A stretch of DNA of 64,000 nucleotides from Actinomyces glycerinitolerans (GCF_900098745.1 NZ_FQTT01000009.1:62001-126000), one strand, 5' to 3'; positions 28,405 to 38,088 are shown, numbered from the stretch's first letter. A program made the numbers and translations. Notes: generated by a model not told the origin, from the letters alone.

Positions 28405-31104
28405 TCAGGCCAGCTTGAGCTTGCGGTAGCGGTTCACCGCGGCCGCCACGTCCACCATGCGCGGGCGCACCAGGAAGGCCGGGCGACGATCCAACGCGTC
28501 CAGGCCCTCATCGTCCAGCAGCGCGTCCAGGTCATCCAGACACTGGGCCAGCGTCGACTCCCCGTCGAAGCGCTGCTCCAGCAGCGCCCGCAGGGCGTAG
28601 GCCACGGCCTCCGCCTGCCCGGACTCGACCACGCCGGCCACGTCGGAGATGTCGATGTCCTCCCGGTCCAGGGTGAGCGAGTCCGTGCCGCGGGCGCGCG
28701 TGCGCACCGGGCCGCGCTGGGTGCGCTGCGAGGGCAGTGGCACGCGCGGGGTCTGCATGGGGAAGTCCGCCAGCGCCGTGGCCTCCCGCGGCTGCGCCGC
28801 AGCGACCTCGGCGGCCCGCTCGGTGGCGTCGTGCAGCACGTAGGAGTCCAGCAACAGCACCCGGTCGGCCACATCCAGGTAGTCCCCGGAGCCGCCCATC
28901 ACCAGCACGGTGGACACGCCCGCCTCGGCCAGCGCGCCCACCCGGTCCACGAACGGGGTGATCGGCTCCTGGTCGTCGGCCACCAGCGTGCGCATGCGCG
29001 CATCGCGGATCAGGAGGTTGGTGGCGGAGGTGTCCTCATCCAGCAGCAGCGCCGAGGCGCCCGCCTCGATCGACTCCACGATGGAGGCCGCCTGCGAGGT
29101 GGAACCGGAGGCATTGGTGGTGGTGAAGGAGGCGGTGTCCCTACCGCCGGGCAGGTGGGAGATGAACGGGGTCAGGTCCACGCCCGTGACCGCCCGGCCA
29201 TCCGCGGCGCGTACCTTGACGGCGTCCGGGACCGTGGCGACCAGCTCGCGGCCGTCGCCCGGCACGTGCGGGTAGACGCCGCGCTCGATCGCACTCAGCA
29301 GCGTGGACTTGCCGTGGTAGCCGCCGCCGACGATGAGCGTTACTCCGGAGCCGACGGCGGTGCCGCGCACCTCGCCGGCGTGCGGCAGGGTGACGGTGGC
29401 GGCCAGCGAGTCCGGGGCGGTCAGCGCTACGGCGCCCTCCTCCATGGGTGCATCGCTGACGCCGGAGCGGCGGGGCAGGATCGACCCGTCGGCGAGGAAG
29501 GAGACCCAGCCGTTGTCGAGCACCGCCCGCGTCAGCGCCCGGTGGTCCTCCAGGGCGGCGACGTGCGCCAGCAGGCGCTCGGCACGCTCGCCGGTCAGGT
29601 CCAGGGCCGCGTTGACTTCGCGGGTCAGGTCCAGGTTGAAGATGTTCGCGGCCTCGCGGCCGCGGATGGAGCGGCCACGGGCCGGCAGCGCCACCCGGGC
29701 GCGGATCTCAATGATGAAGTCGGGGCCGGAGGCGGCAGCCGGGGCGGGCCCCTCCTCTGCTTCAGCACCTGCGACCTCGGCAGCGTCCTCGGCGTCCTCG
29801 ACGGCGTCCGGGGCCTGTGGAGCGGAGGCGGCGGACGCCGGCTCGGTGAACTCGATCTGCGCCGACGGCGCCGCAATCGTGGTGTCGGCGGGCTCGGTGG
29901 AGCCGATGGCAGCGGCGAAGTCATCCGCGGCGGGCATGTCCTCTTCGGCAGCGGCCTGAGCGGCGTCATCTTCGGCGGCGGCATCATCCTCGGCGGCGGT
30001 CGCGCGGGGGCTGCTCGCCTCCTCCACTGCAACGGACTCGTCCGCGTCTTCGGCGTCCGTCTCGGTCAGCACCGTGAACAGGTCCACGACCTCGTCGGCC
30101 TGCTTTGCGGGGCCGCGCGATTCCTCCGCGTCCGCGGCGGACGCCGCGGCGGAGGCATCGGCGTCGGCCTGTGCCTCGGGATCGGCCTCGGCCGGGGCGG
30201 AGACGATGACGGAGCAGCGTTCGAGAATCTCCTGGCCGGGGCCGGCGATCGAGAGGTTGGTGCCGCGGAAACCGCGGTGCAATTCCCGGGTGAGGAAATC
30301 GCCCACCGCGACGCGCCGGTCGTGGGTGGACAGCAGGTCCTCCTCGTGCAGCAGCTTCAGACCCGGCAGGTCGGCAGGAACCTGAATGCGGATGCGGGTG
30401 GGAGGGGCGTAGGGGTCGGGCTGGACGTAGTCGACGTGCAGGACCCAGCCCTCGGGGGCGCGGTAGTGGCCGACCGTGTCGCGGTAGGCGGAATAGGAGC
30501 GGCCGTCGAGTACGTGCAGGTAATCCACCAGGTCGCTGAGCGTGCCCTTGCGCGGGCCCTTCTCGTGGCGGCGGCCCTCGCGCCGGTAGTCGCGGTCCCG
30601 GTCTCCCCGGTCGTATCCGCGCCCGCCGCGGTCATAACCCCGGCCGCCCCGGTCGTATCCGCGTCCGCCGCGGTCGTAGCTCCGGCTCTGGTCGTATCCG
30701 CGTCCGCCCCGGTCGTAGCTCCGGCTCTGGTCGTAACCGCGTCCGCCGCGGTCGTCGCGCTGGAAGTCGCGTCCGCGCCGGTCGCCATAGCCGCGGTTGT
30801 CGCGATAATCGCGGTCCTCCCGGTGGTTGCGGTAGCCCCGGCCGTCGCGGTCGTAGCCGCGTCCGCCCCGGTCGTATCCCCGGCCGTCGCGGTCGCGGTT
30901 ATAGCCCCGGTCGTCGCGCCGGTCGCCATAGCCGCGATCCCGGCCGTAGCCGCGCTCGCCGTCGCCCCGGTAGTTGCTGCGGTAGCCACGGTCGTAGCCG
31001 CCGGAGCCGTGGTAGTCCCCGCGGTCGCGCCGGTCGTATCGGTCGCGACGGTTGCCGCGGTCGCCATAGCCGCGGTCGTCTGTGAAGTCACTGCGCTCAC
31101 TCAT
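28405..31104 (-). CDS. ABC-class ATPase (COG3044/PF09818) with long RG-rich N-terminal tail
   Basis: An 899-residue protein. Residues about 1-185 are low complexity, made of RGYDRGG-, RGYGDR- and DRDYR-like repeats, an RGG-type RNA-binding and disordered tail. The ABC_ATPase family core begins at GTLSDLVDYLHVLDGRSYSAY, is interrupted by a second disordered, acidic Ala/Glu/Asp insert (about 315-485), and resumes with IEIRARVALPARGRSIRGR. The Walker A region GGGYHGKSTLL, SGSTSQAA and ALLLDEDTSATN of the nucleotide site are intact. Characterised relatives (trypanosomal MRB1590) bind RNA through the ATPase pore. Start: ATG 31104 (MSERSDFTDD). Confidence 0.88.
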   Translation of the reverse strand: MSERSDFTDDRGYGDRGNRRDRYDRRDRGDYHGSGGYDRGYRSNYRGDGERGYGRDRGYGDRRDDRGYNRDRDGRGYDRGGRGYDRDGRGYRNHREDRDYRDNRGYGDRRGRDFQRDDRGGRGYDQSRSYDRGGRGYDQSRSYDRGGRGYDRGGRGYDRGGRGYDRGDRDRDYRREGRRHEKGPRKGTLSDLVDYLHVLDGRSYSAYRDTVGHYRAPEGWVLHVDYVQPDPYAPPTRIRIQVPADLPGLKLLHEEDLLSTHDRRVAVGDFLTRELHRGFRGTNLSIAGPGQEILERCSVIVSAPAEADPEAQADADASAAASAADAEESRGPAKQADEVVDLFTVLTETDAEDADESVAVEEASSPRATAAEDDAAAEDDAAQAAAEEDMPAADDFAAAIGSTEPADTTIAAPSAQIEFTEPASAASAPQAPDAVEDAEDAAEVAGAEAEEGPAPAAASGPDFIIEIRARVALPARGRSIRGREAANIFNLDLTREVNAALDLTGERAERLLAHVAALEDHRALTRAVLDNGWVSFLADGSILPRRSGVSDAPMEEGAVALTAPDSLAATVTLPHAGEVRGTAVGSGVTLIVGGGYHGKSTLLSAIERGVYPHVPGDGRELVATVPDAVKVRAADGRAVTGVDLTPFISHLPGGRDTASFTTTNASGSTSQAASIVESIEAGASALLLDEDTSATNLLIRDARMRTLVADDQEPITPFVDRVGALAEAGVSTVLVMGGSGDYLDVADRVLLLDSYVLHDATERAAEVAAAQPREATALADFPMQTPRVPLPSQRTQRGPVRTRARGTDSLTLDREDIDISDVAGVVESGQAEAVAYALRALLEQRFDGESTLAQCLDDLDALLDDEGLDALDRRPAFLVRPRMVDVAAAVNRYRKLKLA

Positions 31105-31251
31105 GCCCTGATATTGGCACATTTCCGGCGCGATCCCTGCGGTGCGGTCCGCCGACGGCGAGTTGCACCCGGCACCGCGTGGGCTCCGCCACCGAGGCGG
31201 ACGGCGGGCCGGGGCTTACGGCAGCCCGGCCGTTGCCCGTACGGTCGGGTA

Positions 31252-31968
31252 GTGATCACTTCCATGAGCCTGCTGGATTGCGCGGCCTTGATCCCTGCGT
31301 CCTGGAACCCGGCGTCCGCTGCCTTGACGGCGGCACCGGTCTTCGGAACGGTGTCGGCCGCACACAACGCAGGCTTGGCGCCGGCCATTACCGGCTTCGC
31401 CACCGGCCTGGGGCTGATCGTGGCCATCGGCGCACAGAACGCGTGGGTACTGCGCCAGGGCGTACGCCGCGAACACGTCGGGCTGGTGATCGCCATCTGT
31501 GCGCTCAGCGACTTGGCGCTCATCGCCATTGGCACCGGCGGGATCGGCGTGGTGGCGCGCCTGGCCCCCTGGGCGCTGGAGGTGCTGCGCTGGGGCGGCG
31601 TGCTCTACCTGATCGGCTTCGCGATCTCCAGCTTCCGGTCGGCCATGCGTCCCGGTGCGCTTGAGCAGGAGCAGGCGCGTCCGGCGTCGTCGGTGGCGCT
31701 TACGACGCTCGCGCTCACCTGGCTGAACCCGCACGTCTATCTCGACACCGTGCTGATGCTCGGCACGGTCACCAACGGCTTCGGGACGGCCCGGTGGGTG
31801 GCCGCCGCCGGCGCCGGTACGGCGTCGATCCTGTGGTTCACGGCGCTGGGCCTGGGGGCGCGGGCGCTGTCTGGGCCGCTGTCCAGCCCACGCACCTGGC
31901 GCGTGCTGGACGTGCTGGTCGGCCTGGTCATGCTGGGGGTGGCAGTCAATCTGGCGCTGGGTGCCTGA
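31252..31968 (+). CDS. LysE/ArgO-type amino acid exporter
   Basis: A 238-residue membrane protein with six helices. AIGAQNAWVLRQGVRREH in the first loop and TWLNPHVYLDTVLMLG are diagnostic of LysE/ArgO exporters, which expel excess lysine or arginine. GTG 31252 lies 6 nt after a TACGGT -10 box, suggesting leaderless initiation; ATG 31264 is the alternative. The large open frame reading in from 28366 is the antisense shadow of the ATPase gene. No LysG-type regulator is adjacent. Confidence 0.9.
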   Translation: MITSMSLLDCAALIPASWNPASAALTAAPVFGTVSAAHNAGLAPAITGFATGLGLIVAIGAQNAWVLRQGVRREHVGLVIAICALSDLALIAIGTGGIGVVARLAPWALEVLRWGGVLYLIGFAISSFRSAMRPGALEQEQARPASSVALTTLALTWLNPHVYLDTVLMLGTVTNGFGTARWVAAAGAGTASILWFTALGLGARALSGPLSSPRTWRVLDVLVGLVMLGVAVNLALGA

Positions 31969-32026
31969 AGGCGGCGGCCTTTCTCGCCGAAGGCGGCGCC
32001 GGTAGGGCGCCGGGTGGGAACGTAAC

Positions 32027-32063
32027 GGGCCGGGTAGAGACGCTGAACGCCTCTGCCCGGCCC
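32027..32063. terminator. Bidirectional hairpin terminator
   Basis: GGGCCGGGTAGAG pairs with 32051-32063 (13 bp, one G-T wobble) between the convergent lysE-type and msrA genes. Confidence 0.7.
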
Positions 32064-32091
32064 GAACACGTTGCCGCGGCAATCGGTGTGC

Positions 32092-32835
32092 TTACACCGC
32101 CTCCGGCGGCAGCACGTCCGTCTGTGCGGGCACGTTCGCGATCCCGACCGGGCAGGTGATCCCGTTGGGGCCGTGGTTGCAGTAGCCGTCGGGGTTCTTG
32201 TCCAGGTAGCCCTGGTGGTAGTCCTCCGCCAGGTAGAAGGGGCCGCCGAAGTCGGCGTACAGCTCGCTGGCGGGGGCGATCGTGGTCACGCAGGTGCCGC
32301 GGCCCAGCCGGGTCAGCTCGCCCTGGAAGGCGGTGCGGATCGCCAGGGCGGCGTTCGCCTGCGCCGACGTGGTGGTCCATACCGCCGAGCGGTACTGGGT
32401 GCCGACGTCGTTGCCGTGCCGGTTCAGTTGGGTGGAGTCGTGGTTCTCCCAGAAGGTGCGCAGCAGGCTCTCCCCGCCCTGCCCGCACACGGCCGGGTCA
32501 TAAGCCACGCGCACCGTCTCGGCGTGACCGGTGGCGCCGGTGCACACCTCCTGGTAGGTGGCGTTCGGGGTGGTGCCGCCCATGTAGCCGACGGCGGTTG
32601 CCACGACGCCGGGCTGGCGCCACAGGAAGCGCTCCACACCCCAGAAACAGCCGCCCGCCAGGTAGAGCACCTGGGTGCCCTCGGGCCAGGGGCCGTCCAG
32701 GGGAGTGCCCAGGACGACGTGGTCGCCCGGGTTGGGCAGTAGCGTGGTCTCCCGACCGGGAATCTGAGGGTTGCGTGCCGGGCGGGGGCGCGCCGTCGGC
32801 GCGGCGGCAGGAGCGGACTGTGTAGCTGCTGTCAT
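32092..32835 (-). CDS. msrA: Peptide methionine sulfoxide reductase MsrA
   Basis: A 247-residue enzyme reducing methionine-S-sulfoxide. The catalytic Cys is in AGGCFWGVERFLW, followed by GYMGGTTPNATYQEVCTGATGHAE and the GNDVGTQYRSAVW block; the extended DYHQGYLDKNPDGYCNHG tail supplies resolving residues. A Pro/Ala-rich lead of about 45 residues precedes it. A TACGGT hexamer ends 7 nt upstream of the ATG, so the message is probably leaderless. Confidence 0.95.
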   Translation of the reverse strand: MTAATQSAPAAAPTARPRPARNPQIPGRETTLLPNPGDHVVLGTPLDGPWPEGTQVLYLAGGCFWGVERFLWRQPGVVATAVGYMGGTTPNATYQEVCTGATGHAETVRVAYDPAVCGQGGESLLRTFWENHDSTQLNRHGNDVGTQYRSAVWTTTSAQANAALAIRTAFQGELTRLGRGTCVTTIAPASELYADFGGPFYLAEDYHQGYLDKNPDGYCNHGPNGITCPVGIANVPAQTDVLPPEAV

Positions 32836-33064
32836 GGGGGTGACCGTACTCGGGGCGGCCGAGCGCGTTAAGTGTGAACCATGGGAGTACGCCGGAGGCG
32901 TATGCGCGGGCACCCCCGGGCGCCCCGGTCGAAAACGCCACGTTCGCGCCGATAACCCGGGAATGCGGCGCGAGGCGTGGAGTACGAGTGGGATCGGGGA
33001 GGAACAAGCGCGCCCCGTGCCCGCCGCGTGGGCGGGAACGGGGCGCGTTGATAGTTGGTGCGGT
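32836..33064. terminator. greA terminator and dispersed GTTCGCGCCGAT motif
   Basis: The hairpin 33009-33047 (CGCGCCCCGT with 33038-33047, plus a 6-bp inner stem) follows the greA stop on the minus strand. The segment 32939-32961 is a copy of the CACGTTCGCGCCGATAACCC motif also found at 7506, 7629 and 7827. Confidence 0.7.
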
Positions 33065-33559
33065 CTACAGCGCCTTGACGTCGATGATCTCGGCGGTTAT
33101 TTCCTTGCCGGTGGGCGCGTTGTAGGTGACGGTCTCGCCGGCACGGTGCCCCATGAGGGCGCGGCCGAGTGGGGCGTCGGGGGAGAAGACCTTGACGCCC
33201 TCGGGGACGTCCGCGGTGATCTCCTGCCCGCCCAGGGCGAAGGATTGCTCGCGGCCGGCGACCTTCGCCGTGACGACGGTGCCCGCGGCGACGGAGCCGT
33301 CGAAGCTGGCGGCGCCCACCTGCGCGTGCTCCAGCATCTCGGTGAGCGTGACAATGCGGGCCTCGTTGAGCGAGGCCTCCTCGCGGGCCGCGTGATAGCC
33401 GGCGTTCTCCCGCAGGTCGCCCTCCTGGCGGGCGGCCTCCACGCGCTGGGCGATCGCCTTGCGCTCAACGTTCTTGCGGCGCTCGAGTTCCTCGGTGAGT
33501 CGGTCGAACGCCTCCTGGGTGAGCCAGGTGCCCTGCTGTTCGGTGGTCTCTTCGGCCAT
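33065..33559 (-). CDS. greA: Transcription elongation factor GreA
   Basis: A 164-residue factor that inserts a coiled coil into the RNA polymerase secondary channel and stimulates cleavage of backtracked RNA. The N-terminal coiled coil carries AQRVEAARQEGDLRENAGYHAAREE, split at the acidic D-L-R-E tip, and the C-terminal FKBP-like domain ends in GETVTYNAPTGKEITAEI. AAGGAGGAACC precedes the ATG. TCCTCAGGAA is tandemly repeated in the leader. Confidence 0.96.
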   Translation of the reverse strand: MAEETTEQQGTWLTQEAFDRLTEELERRKNVERKAIAQRVEAARQEGDLRENAGYHAAREEASLNEARIVTLTEMLEHAQVGAASFDGSVAAGTVVTAKVAGREQSFALGGQEITADVPEGVKVFSPDAPLGRALMGHRAGETVTYNAPTGKEITAEIIDVKAL

Positions 33560-33726
33560 GGTTCCTCCTTGCGAACGGGCGGCAGAAATCCTCAGGAATC
33601 CTCAGGTGCTGTCCGGATATAAACCGCGAGTCTATACGTTCCCGCCGCCCCGTGGGTCGGCGACGGCGGTGTGCGTGGCCATGTCGGCCGGATGTCTGCG
33701 GTGGGCGCGGCGCGGTGCGCGGCCTC

Positions 33727-34425
33727 TCAGCCCAGCACCGCCAGATAACAGGCCACGCAGTGGCAGGCCCACGCGGCCACCGTGCACGTATGGAAGATCT
33801 CATGGAAGCCGAACCAGCGGGGGAACGGGTCGGGGCGCTTGCGCGCGTAGATGACACCGCCCACCGTATAGACGACGCCGCCGGCCACCAGCAGCCAGAA
33901 GACCGCCGGACCGCCGGTGACCCAGAATTGGGGCAGGAACCACAGCGCCACCCAGCCGAGCAGGATGTAGAACAGGGTCGACAGCCAGCGCGGCGCCGTC
34001 GGCCACAGCAGCGTGGTGAGGATGCCGAGTGCGGCCCCGCCCCACACGATTCCCAGCACCAGGCGGGCCGTGCCGGCGTCGAGCAGTGCCACCGACAGGG
34101 GTGTGTAGGTGCCGGCGATCAGCAGGTAGATGTTGGCATGGTCGAAGCGCTGCAGCACCGTGGACACGGCGCTGGGGAAGTGGCCGTTGGAGATGTGGTA
34201 GACGCCCGAATTGGCGAACAGCAGCAGCGAGCAGGCCAGGTAGGCGGCACACGCCCACTTCAGCCCTGCACCCGGCGCCAGCACCGTCAGCACGATGCAG
34301 GCGGCCAGCGCCAGGGGAGCGGTGCAGGCGTGGATCCACCCGCGCAGCTTGGGTTTGACGGCGCGGGCGAGGTCGTTGGCGGCGCTGATTGCGGCCGCGC
34401 CGCGCGACCGGGCGGAAGTACGCAT
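33727..34425 (-). CDS. Hemolysin III / TrhA family membrane protein
   Basis: A 232-residue protein of the PAQR-like hemolysin III family with seven helices. Conserved polar residues lie in FANSGVYHIS, LQRFDHANIYLLIAGTYTPL and the C-terminal FGFHEIFHTCTVAAWACH segment (histidines expected to bind a metal). Bacterial members affect membrane fatty acid balance. GAGGAGAACC precedes the ATG. It is divergent from uppS, and a pair of 15-bp direct repeats lies in the shared control region. Confidence 0.9.
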   Translation of the reverse strand: MRTSARSRGAAAISAANDLARAVKPKLRGWIHACTAPLALAACIVLTVLAPGAGLKWACAAYLACSLLLFANSGVYHISNGHFPSAVSTVLQRFDHANIYLLIAGTYTPLSVALLDAGTARLVLGIVWGGAALGILTTLLWPTAPRWLSTLFYILLGWVALWFLPQFWVTGGPAVFWLLVAGGVVYTVGGVIYARKRPDPFPRWFGFHEIFHTCTVAAWACHCVACYLAVLG

Positions 34426-34455
34426 CGACGGTTCTCCTCACGTGGACGTCCCAGC

Positions 34456-34490
34456 AACCTACGCTACCGTAACTTACGCTTCCGTAGGTT
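34456..34490. promoter_or_regulatory. Repeated operator between hemolysin III and uppS
   Basis: ACGCTACCGTAACTT and ACGCTTCCGTAGGTT are adjacent 15-bp direct repeats (11 of 15 match), bordered by AACCT on the left, so AACCTACG...CGTAGGTT is also an inverted repeat. It sits 31 bp before the hemolysin III start. Confidence 0.6.
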
Positions 34491-34602
34491 TGTGGGGAAG
34501 GTGGGCTAGGGCTCACTCGCGGTACCCTCGGAGCTGGGCGCGCCCACCGACCCTGGTGCGGCGGCGTCATAGCGGACCGGCGCGCACAGAAAGAGACGAG
34601 CC

Positions 34603-35466
34603 ATGGCGGGCGACAACCTCCTGTACGACCTCTACGAGCGCCGCCTGGTCGCCCAGGTCAAACCCGACCGCGTGCCCGAGCATGTGGGTGTCATCCTCGA
34701 CGGCAACCGCCGTTGGGCGCGGGCCATGGGTATCGGCACCGCGCAGGGGCACAAGCGTGGCGCCGACAAGATCGAGGAGTTCCTGGGGTGGGCGGAGGAT
34801 GCCGGCGTCGGTGTGGTCACCCTGTGGCTGCTGAGCACCGACAACCTCTCACGCGACCCCGCCGAGCTCTCGCCGCTGCTGGACATCATCGCCCACGCCG
34901 TCGACGAGTTGGCCGCCGCCGGCCGCTGGCGGCTGCGTCTGGTTGGGAATGTGGACCTGTTGCCCGCGCCCGTGGCGGACCGGCTGCGTGCCGCCGTCGC
35001 GTCCACCGCCGGGCGCGACGACGGCGGCCCCGGCGACGGGAGCGTCGTCCCCGGTGCCGGATCCGCCGCCGGCGCGTCGGCGTCTGCGGCGGGGAATGCC
35101 GGTGGGCCGGGCGTGGATGGGCGCATGCAGGTCAACGTCGCCGTCGGCTACGGCGGGCGCCAAGAGATTGCCGACGCCGTGCGCTCCCTGCTGCGTGAGC
35201 GCGCCGCCGCCGGCGCCACGCTGGAGCAGGTCGCCGACTCCCTGTCCGAGGAGGACATCACCGCGCACCTGTACACCAAGGGGCAGCCCGACCCCGAGCT
35301 GGTCATCCGCACCTCGGGGGAGCAGCGCCTGTCCGGCTTCCTGCTGTGGCAGTCGGTCCACTCCGAGTACTACTTCTGCGAGGTGTACTGGCCGGACTTC
35401 CGCCGCATCGACTTCCTGCGGGCGCTGCGCGACTACGGGCGACGCGAGCGCCGATTGGGCAAGTAG
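34603..35466 (+). CDS. uppS: Isoprenyl (undecaprenyl-type) diphosphate synthase
   Basis: A 287-residue cis-prenyltransferase making polyprenyl carriers for cell wall synthesis. The catalytic Asp33 is in GVILDGNRRWARAMG, with LWLLSTDNLSRD, VAVGYGGRQEI and the C-terminal PELVIRTSGEQRLSGFLLWQ present. A Gly/Ala/Ser-rich insert of about 38 residues (around 142-180) replaces the short loop after LLPAPVADRLRAA and looks like flexible linker; the active site is otherwise complete. AAAGAGACGAGCC precedes the ATG. Confidence 0.93.
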   Translation: MAGDNLLYDLYERRLVAQVKPDRVPEHVGVILDGNRRWARAMGIGTAQGHKRGADKIEEFLGWAEDAGVGVVTLWLLSTDNLSRDPAELSPLLDIIAHAVDELAAAGRWRLRLVGNVDLLPAPVADRLRAAVASTAGRDDGGPGDGSVVPGAGSAAGASASAAGNAGGPGVDGRMQVNVAVGYGGRQEIADAVRSLLRERAAAGATLEQVADSLSEEDITAHLYTKGQPDPELVIRTSGEQRLSGFLLWQSVHSEYYFCEVYWPDFRRIDFLRALRDYGRRERRLGK

Positions 35467-35686
35467 CCGAGGTTTCTTCGGGCGCCGGACCCCGCCGTCG
35501 GCGGTGGCTCAGTTGCTGGCCGTCGGCGGTAGGTCCGTGACTGTAGGCCCGCGCCGACGGTGCTCCGGCCACCACGCCTCGTTGTGCTCAGCGTTCCGGC
35601 AGCGACAGCGGGTATGGTGAGCGGTATCACAGACGGGCCGGGGCCGGACGTCGGGTACAGCCCGCCGAGCACAGACGGAGACAGCC

Positions 35687-37018
35687 ATGCGAACCTACGT
35701 CCTGGACACCTCGGTCCTACTGTCGGACCCCCGCGCCGTGTTGCGCTTCGACGAGCACGCCGTCGTGCTGCCGGTCGTGGTGGTCACCGAGTTGGAGGGC
35801 AAGCGTCACCACCCCGAGCTGGGCTACTTCGCCCGCTCCGCACTGCGGCTGCTCGACGGCCTGCGCGAGCAGCACGGCCGGCTCGACCGCCCCATCCCCG
35901 TGGGCGACCGCGGCGGCACGGTGCGGGTCGAGCTCAACGGCGCCGACGACCACGTGCTGCCCGCCGCCATGCGCCTGGGCGATAACGACTCCCGCATCCT
36001 GTCCGTGGCCGTCACCCTTGCCCGCCGCGCCCGGCAGGGAGGGGACGACGGCGAGGTCGTCGTCGTGTCCAAGGACCTGCCCATGCGTATCAAGGCCGCG
36101 GCCGTCGGGCTGACCGCGGAGGAGTACCGGGCCGAGCTCGCCAGCGAGGACATCTACTCCGGCATGACCGCTGTAACCGTCACCGCGGAGGAGATCTCCC
36201 GCCTGTGGGACGACGGCGTCCTGGACCTGTCCGGGCTGACGGACGAGGAGGCCGCCGACGACCTGGCGGCTCAACCGACCCACACCGGCGTGGTGGTGAC
36301 CTCCCCACGCGGATCGGCGCTGGCCACCGTGGTCGGCGGGACCCTGCACCTGGTCGACCCCTCCCGCGAGGTCTTCGGCGTGCGCGGGCGCAGCGCCGAG
36401 CAGCGCATCGCCATCGACCACCTGCTCAACCCCGACATCGGCATCGTCTCACTGGGCGGCCGTGCGGGCACCGGCAAGTCCGCCCTGGCGCTGAGCGCCG
36501 GCCTGGACGCCGTCGTCAACCGGCACGAGCACCGCAAGGTGATGGTGTTCCGGCCCCTGTACGCGGTGGGCGGGCAGACCCTCGGCTACCTGCCCGGCGA
36601 CTCGGCTGAGAAGATGTCCCCCTGGGGGGACGCGGTGTTTGACACCCTCAGCTCGGTGGTGCCCACGGACCGGATCGACCGGATCGTCGCCGCCGGGCAG
36701 CTGGAGGTGCTGCCGCTGACGCACGTGCGCGGACGCTCCCTGCACGACGCCTTCGTGATCGTGGACGAGGCCCAGTCGCTGGAGCGCAATGTGCTGCTGA
36801 CGGTGCTGTCCCGGATCGGCCAGAACTCCAAGGTGGTGCTCACCCACGACGTCGCCCAGCGGGACAACCTGCGGGTGGGCCGCTGGGACGGCGTGGTCAG
36901 CGTGGTCGAGTCCCTGAAGGACAGGGACCTGTTCGCGCACGTCGACCTGGTGCGCACCGAGCGCAGCGAGATCGCCGAGCTGGTCACGCGCATGCTCGAC
37001 GAGATCCCGCTGTACTGA
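35687..37018 (+). CDS. phoH: PIN-PhoH fusion ATPase (PhoH2)
   Basis: A 443-residue fusion. The N-terminal PIN ribonuclease domain has acidic residues in VLDTSVLL (Asp7), VVTELEGKR and [10 protein letters not shown]; the C-terminal PhoH domain has Walker [12 protein letters not shown] near 260, VIVDEAQSL as Walker B and [13 protein letters not shown]. Relatives act as RNA helicase-nucleases. The mycobacterial form has a short antitoxin-like frame directly upstream; none is convincing in the 220-bp gap here. Confidence 0.93.
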   Translation: MRTYVLDTSVLLSDPRAVLRFDEHAVVLPVVVVTELEGKRHHPELGYFARSALRLLDGLREQHGRLDRPIPVGDRGGTVRVELNGADDHVLPAAMRLGDNDSRILSVAVTLARRARQGGDDGEVVVVSKDLPMRIKAAAVGLTAEEYRAELASEDIYSGMTAVTVTAEEISRLWDDGVLDLSGLTDEEAADDLAAQPTHTGVVVTSPRGSALATVVGGTLHLVDPSREVFGVRGRSAEQRIAIDHLLNPDIGIVSLGGRAGTGKSALALSAGLDAVVNRHEHRKVMVFRPLYAVGGQTLGYLPGDSAEKMSPWGDAVFDTLSSVVPTDRIDRIVAAGQLEVLPLTHVRGRSLHDAFVIVDEAQSLERNVLLTVLSRIGQNSKVVLTHDVAQRDNLRVGRWDGVVSVVESLKDRDLFAHVDLVRTERSEIAELVTRMLDEIPLY

Positions 37019-37059
37019 GTGCCGAACCTGCCCGCCGCTGCGGAGAGGGCCGGGCGGGG

Positions 37060-38016
37060 TCAGGCGGTGTGGCCCTCCAGCTCGGCGCGGGTGGGCGGGT
37101 TGGCGCCGGCGCGGGAGACGGTGATGTCCGCGATGGCGGCCGCATGCCGCAGCACGCGCTCGAGCGCCGCGGCGTCGATGTTGCGCAGCGCCTCACGCTG
37201 CTCGGCGCCCACCAGGCCCTCGGCCCAGATGCCGTCCTCGAGCCCGCCCATGAAGGAGTCGCCCGCGCCGACGGTGTCGGAGACCACCACGGTGGGGTCG
37301 GCGGGCACCTCCATGCGCAGCCCGGAGGCGGTCACCGCCAGCGAACCCTGCTTGCCGCGGGTGACGACGACGACGGCCGCGCCCAGCTTCAGCCAGTCGC
37401 GCGCCACGGCCTCGACGTCCGCGTCCTCACCGTAGAACCAGGCAATGTCCTCGTCGGAGCACTTGACCACATCGGCCAGGGCGATCAGCCGCTCGACCTG
37501 CGCGCGTGCCTGCTCGGGCGTGCCCATCAGCTGCGGGCGGGCGTTGGGGTCGTAGCAGATCGTGGAGGTGGCCCGGTAGTCGGACAGCACCTGTTCGACC
37601 GTGCGTGCGCCGGGCTGGAGGACCGCCCCGATGGAGCCGGTGTGCACCAGCAGTGGCGCGGGGGCGCCCTCAGTGCGCTGCGGGTAGGGCGGATTCCAGT
37701 CCAGGTCGAACACGTAGGTGGCGGCGCGGTCGGCGCCGATGGTGGCCTGTGCCGTCGAGGTGCGCTCGGCGCCGTCGGACCCCGGTGTCAGCCGCACTCC
37801 GGAGGCCTCCAGGTGCGCCTTCACCGCCAGGCCGCGCGGGTCGGTGCCGATCCAGCAGTCCAGCTCGGCGTCGCGGCCCAGGCGGCTGAGCCCCAGGGCG
37901 ACGTTGGCGGGGGAGCCGCCGGGAATGTCTTGGGCGGGCTCGCCGGGGTGGATGACGACGTCGACGAGCGCCTCGCCGATGACGAGGGCGGCGCCTGCGG
38001 GGCCGGGTGCGGACAT
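37060..38016 (-). CDS. PfkB-family carbohydrate kinase, fructokinase-like
   Basis: A 318-residue ribokinase-fold kinase. GEALVDVVIHPGEPAQDIPGGSPANVALGLSRLG (quoted in parts: GEALVDVV, GGSPANVAL, GLSRLG) is the N-terminal PfkB signature, and the second signature DTVGAGDSFMGGL supplies the catalytic Asp. VVTRGKQGSLAV and the D-E-D-I-A-W block resemble fructokinases. It sits 72 bp downstream of xseB on the same strand; a sugar operon partner is not visible, but the LacI gene nearby may regulate it. Confidence 0.85.
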   Translation of the reverse strand: MSAPGPAGAALVIGEALVDVVIHPGEPAQDIPGGSPANVALGLSRLGRDAELDCWIGTDPRGLAVKAHLEASGVRLTPGSDGAERTSTAQATIGADRAATYVFDLDWNPPYPQRTEGAPAPLLVHTGSIGAVLQPGARTVEQVLSDYRATSTICYDPNARPQLMGTPEQARAQVERLIALADVVKCSDEDIAWFYGEDADVEAVARDWLKLGAAVVVVTRGKQGSLAVTASGLRMEVPADPTVVVSDTVGAGDSFMGGLEDGIWAEGLVGAEQREALRNIDAAALERVLRHAAAIADITVSRAGANPPTRAELEGHTA

Positions 38017-38088
38017 GTTGGGCTCCTCATGGTTGATGGGCGGTGGCGAGGGCGGACGGTGACAAGTGAATACGGGGCGGAAGGGCGC

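Noticed and set aside
28366-31968. Plus-strand open frame of 1200 codons running into the LysE gene
   Set aside because: Its first part is the complement of the RG-rich ATPase gene; only the last 238 codons, from GTG 31252, have a real family match.
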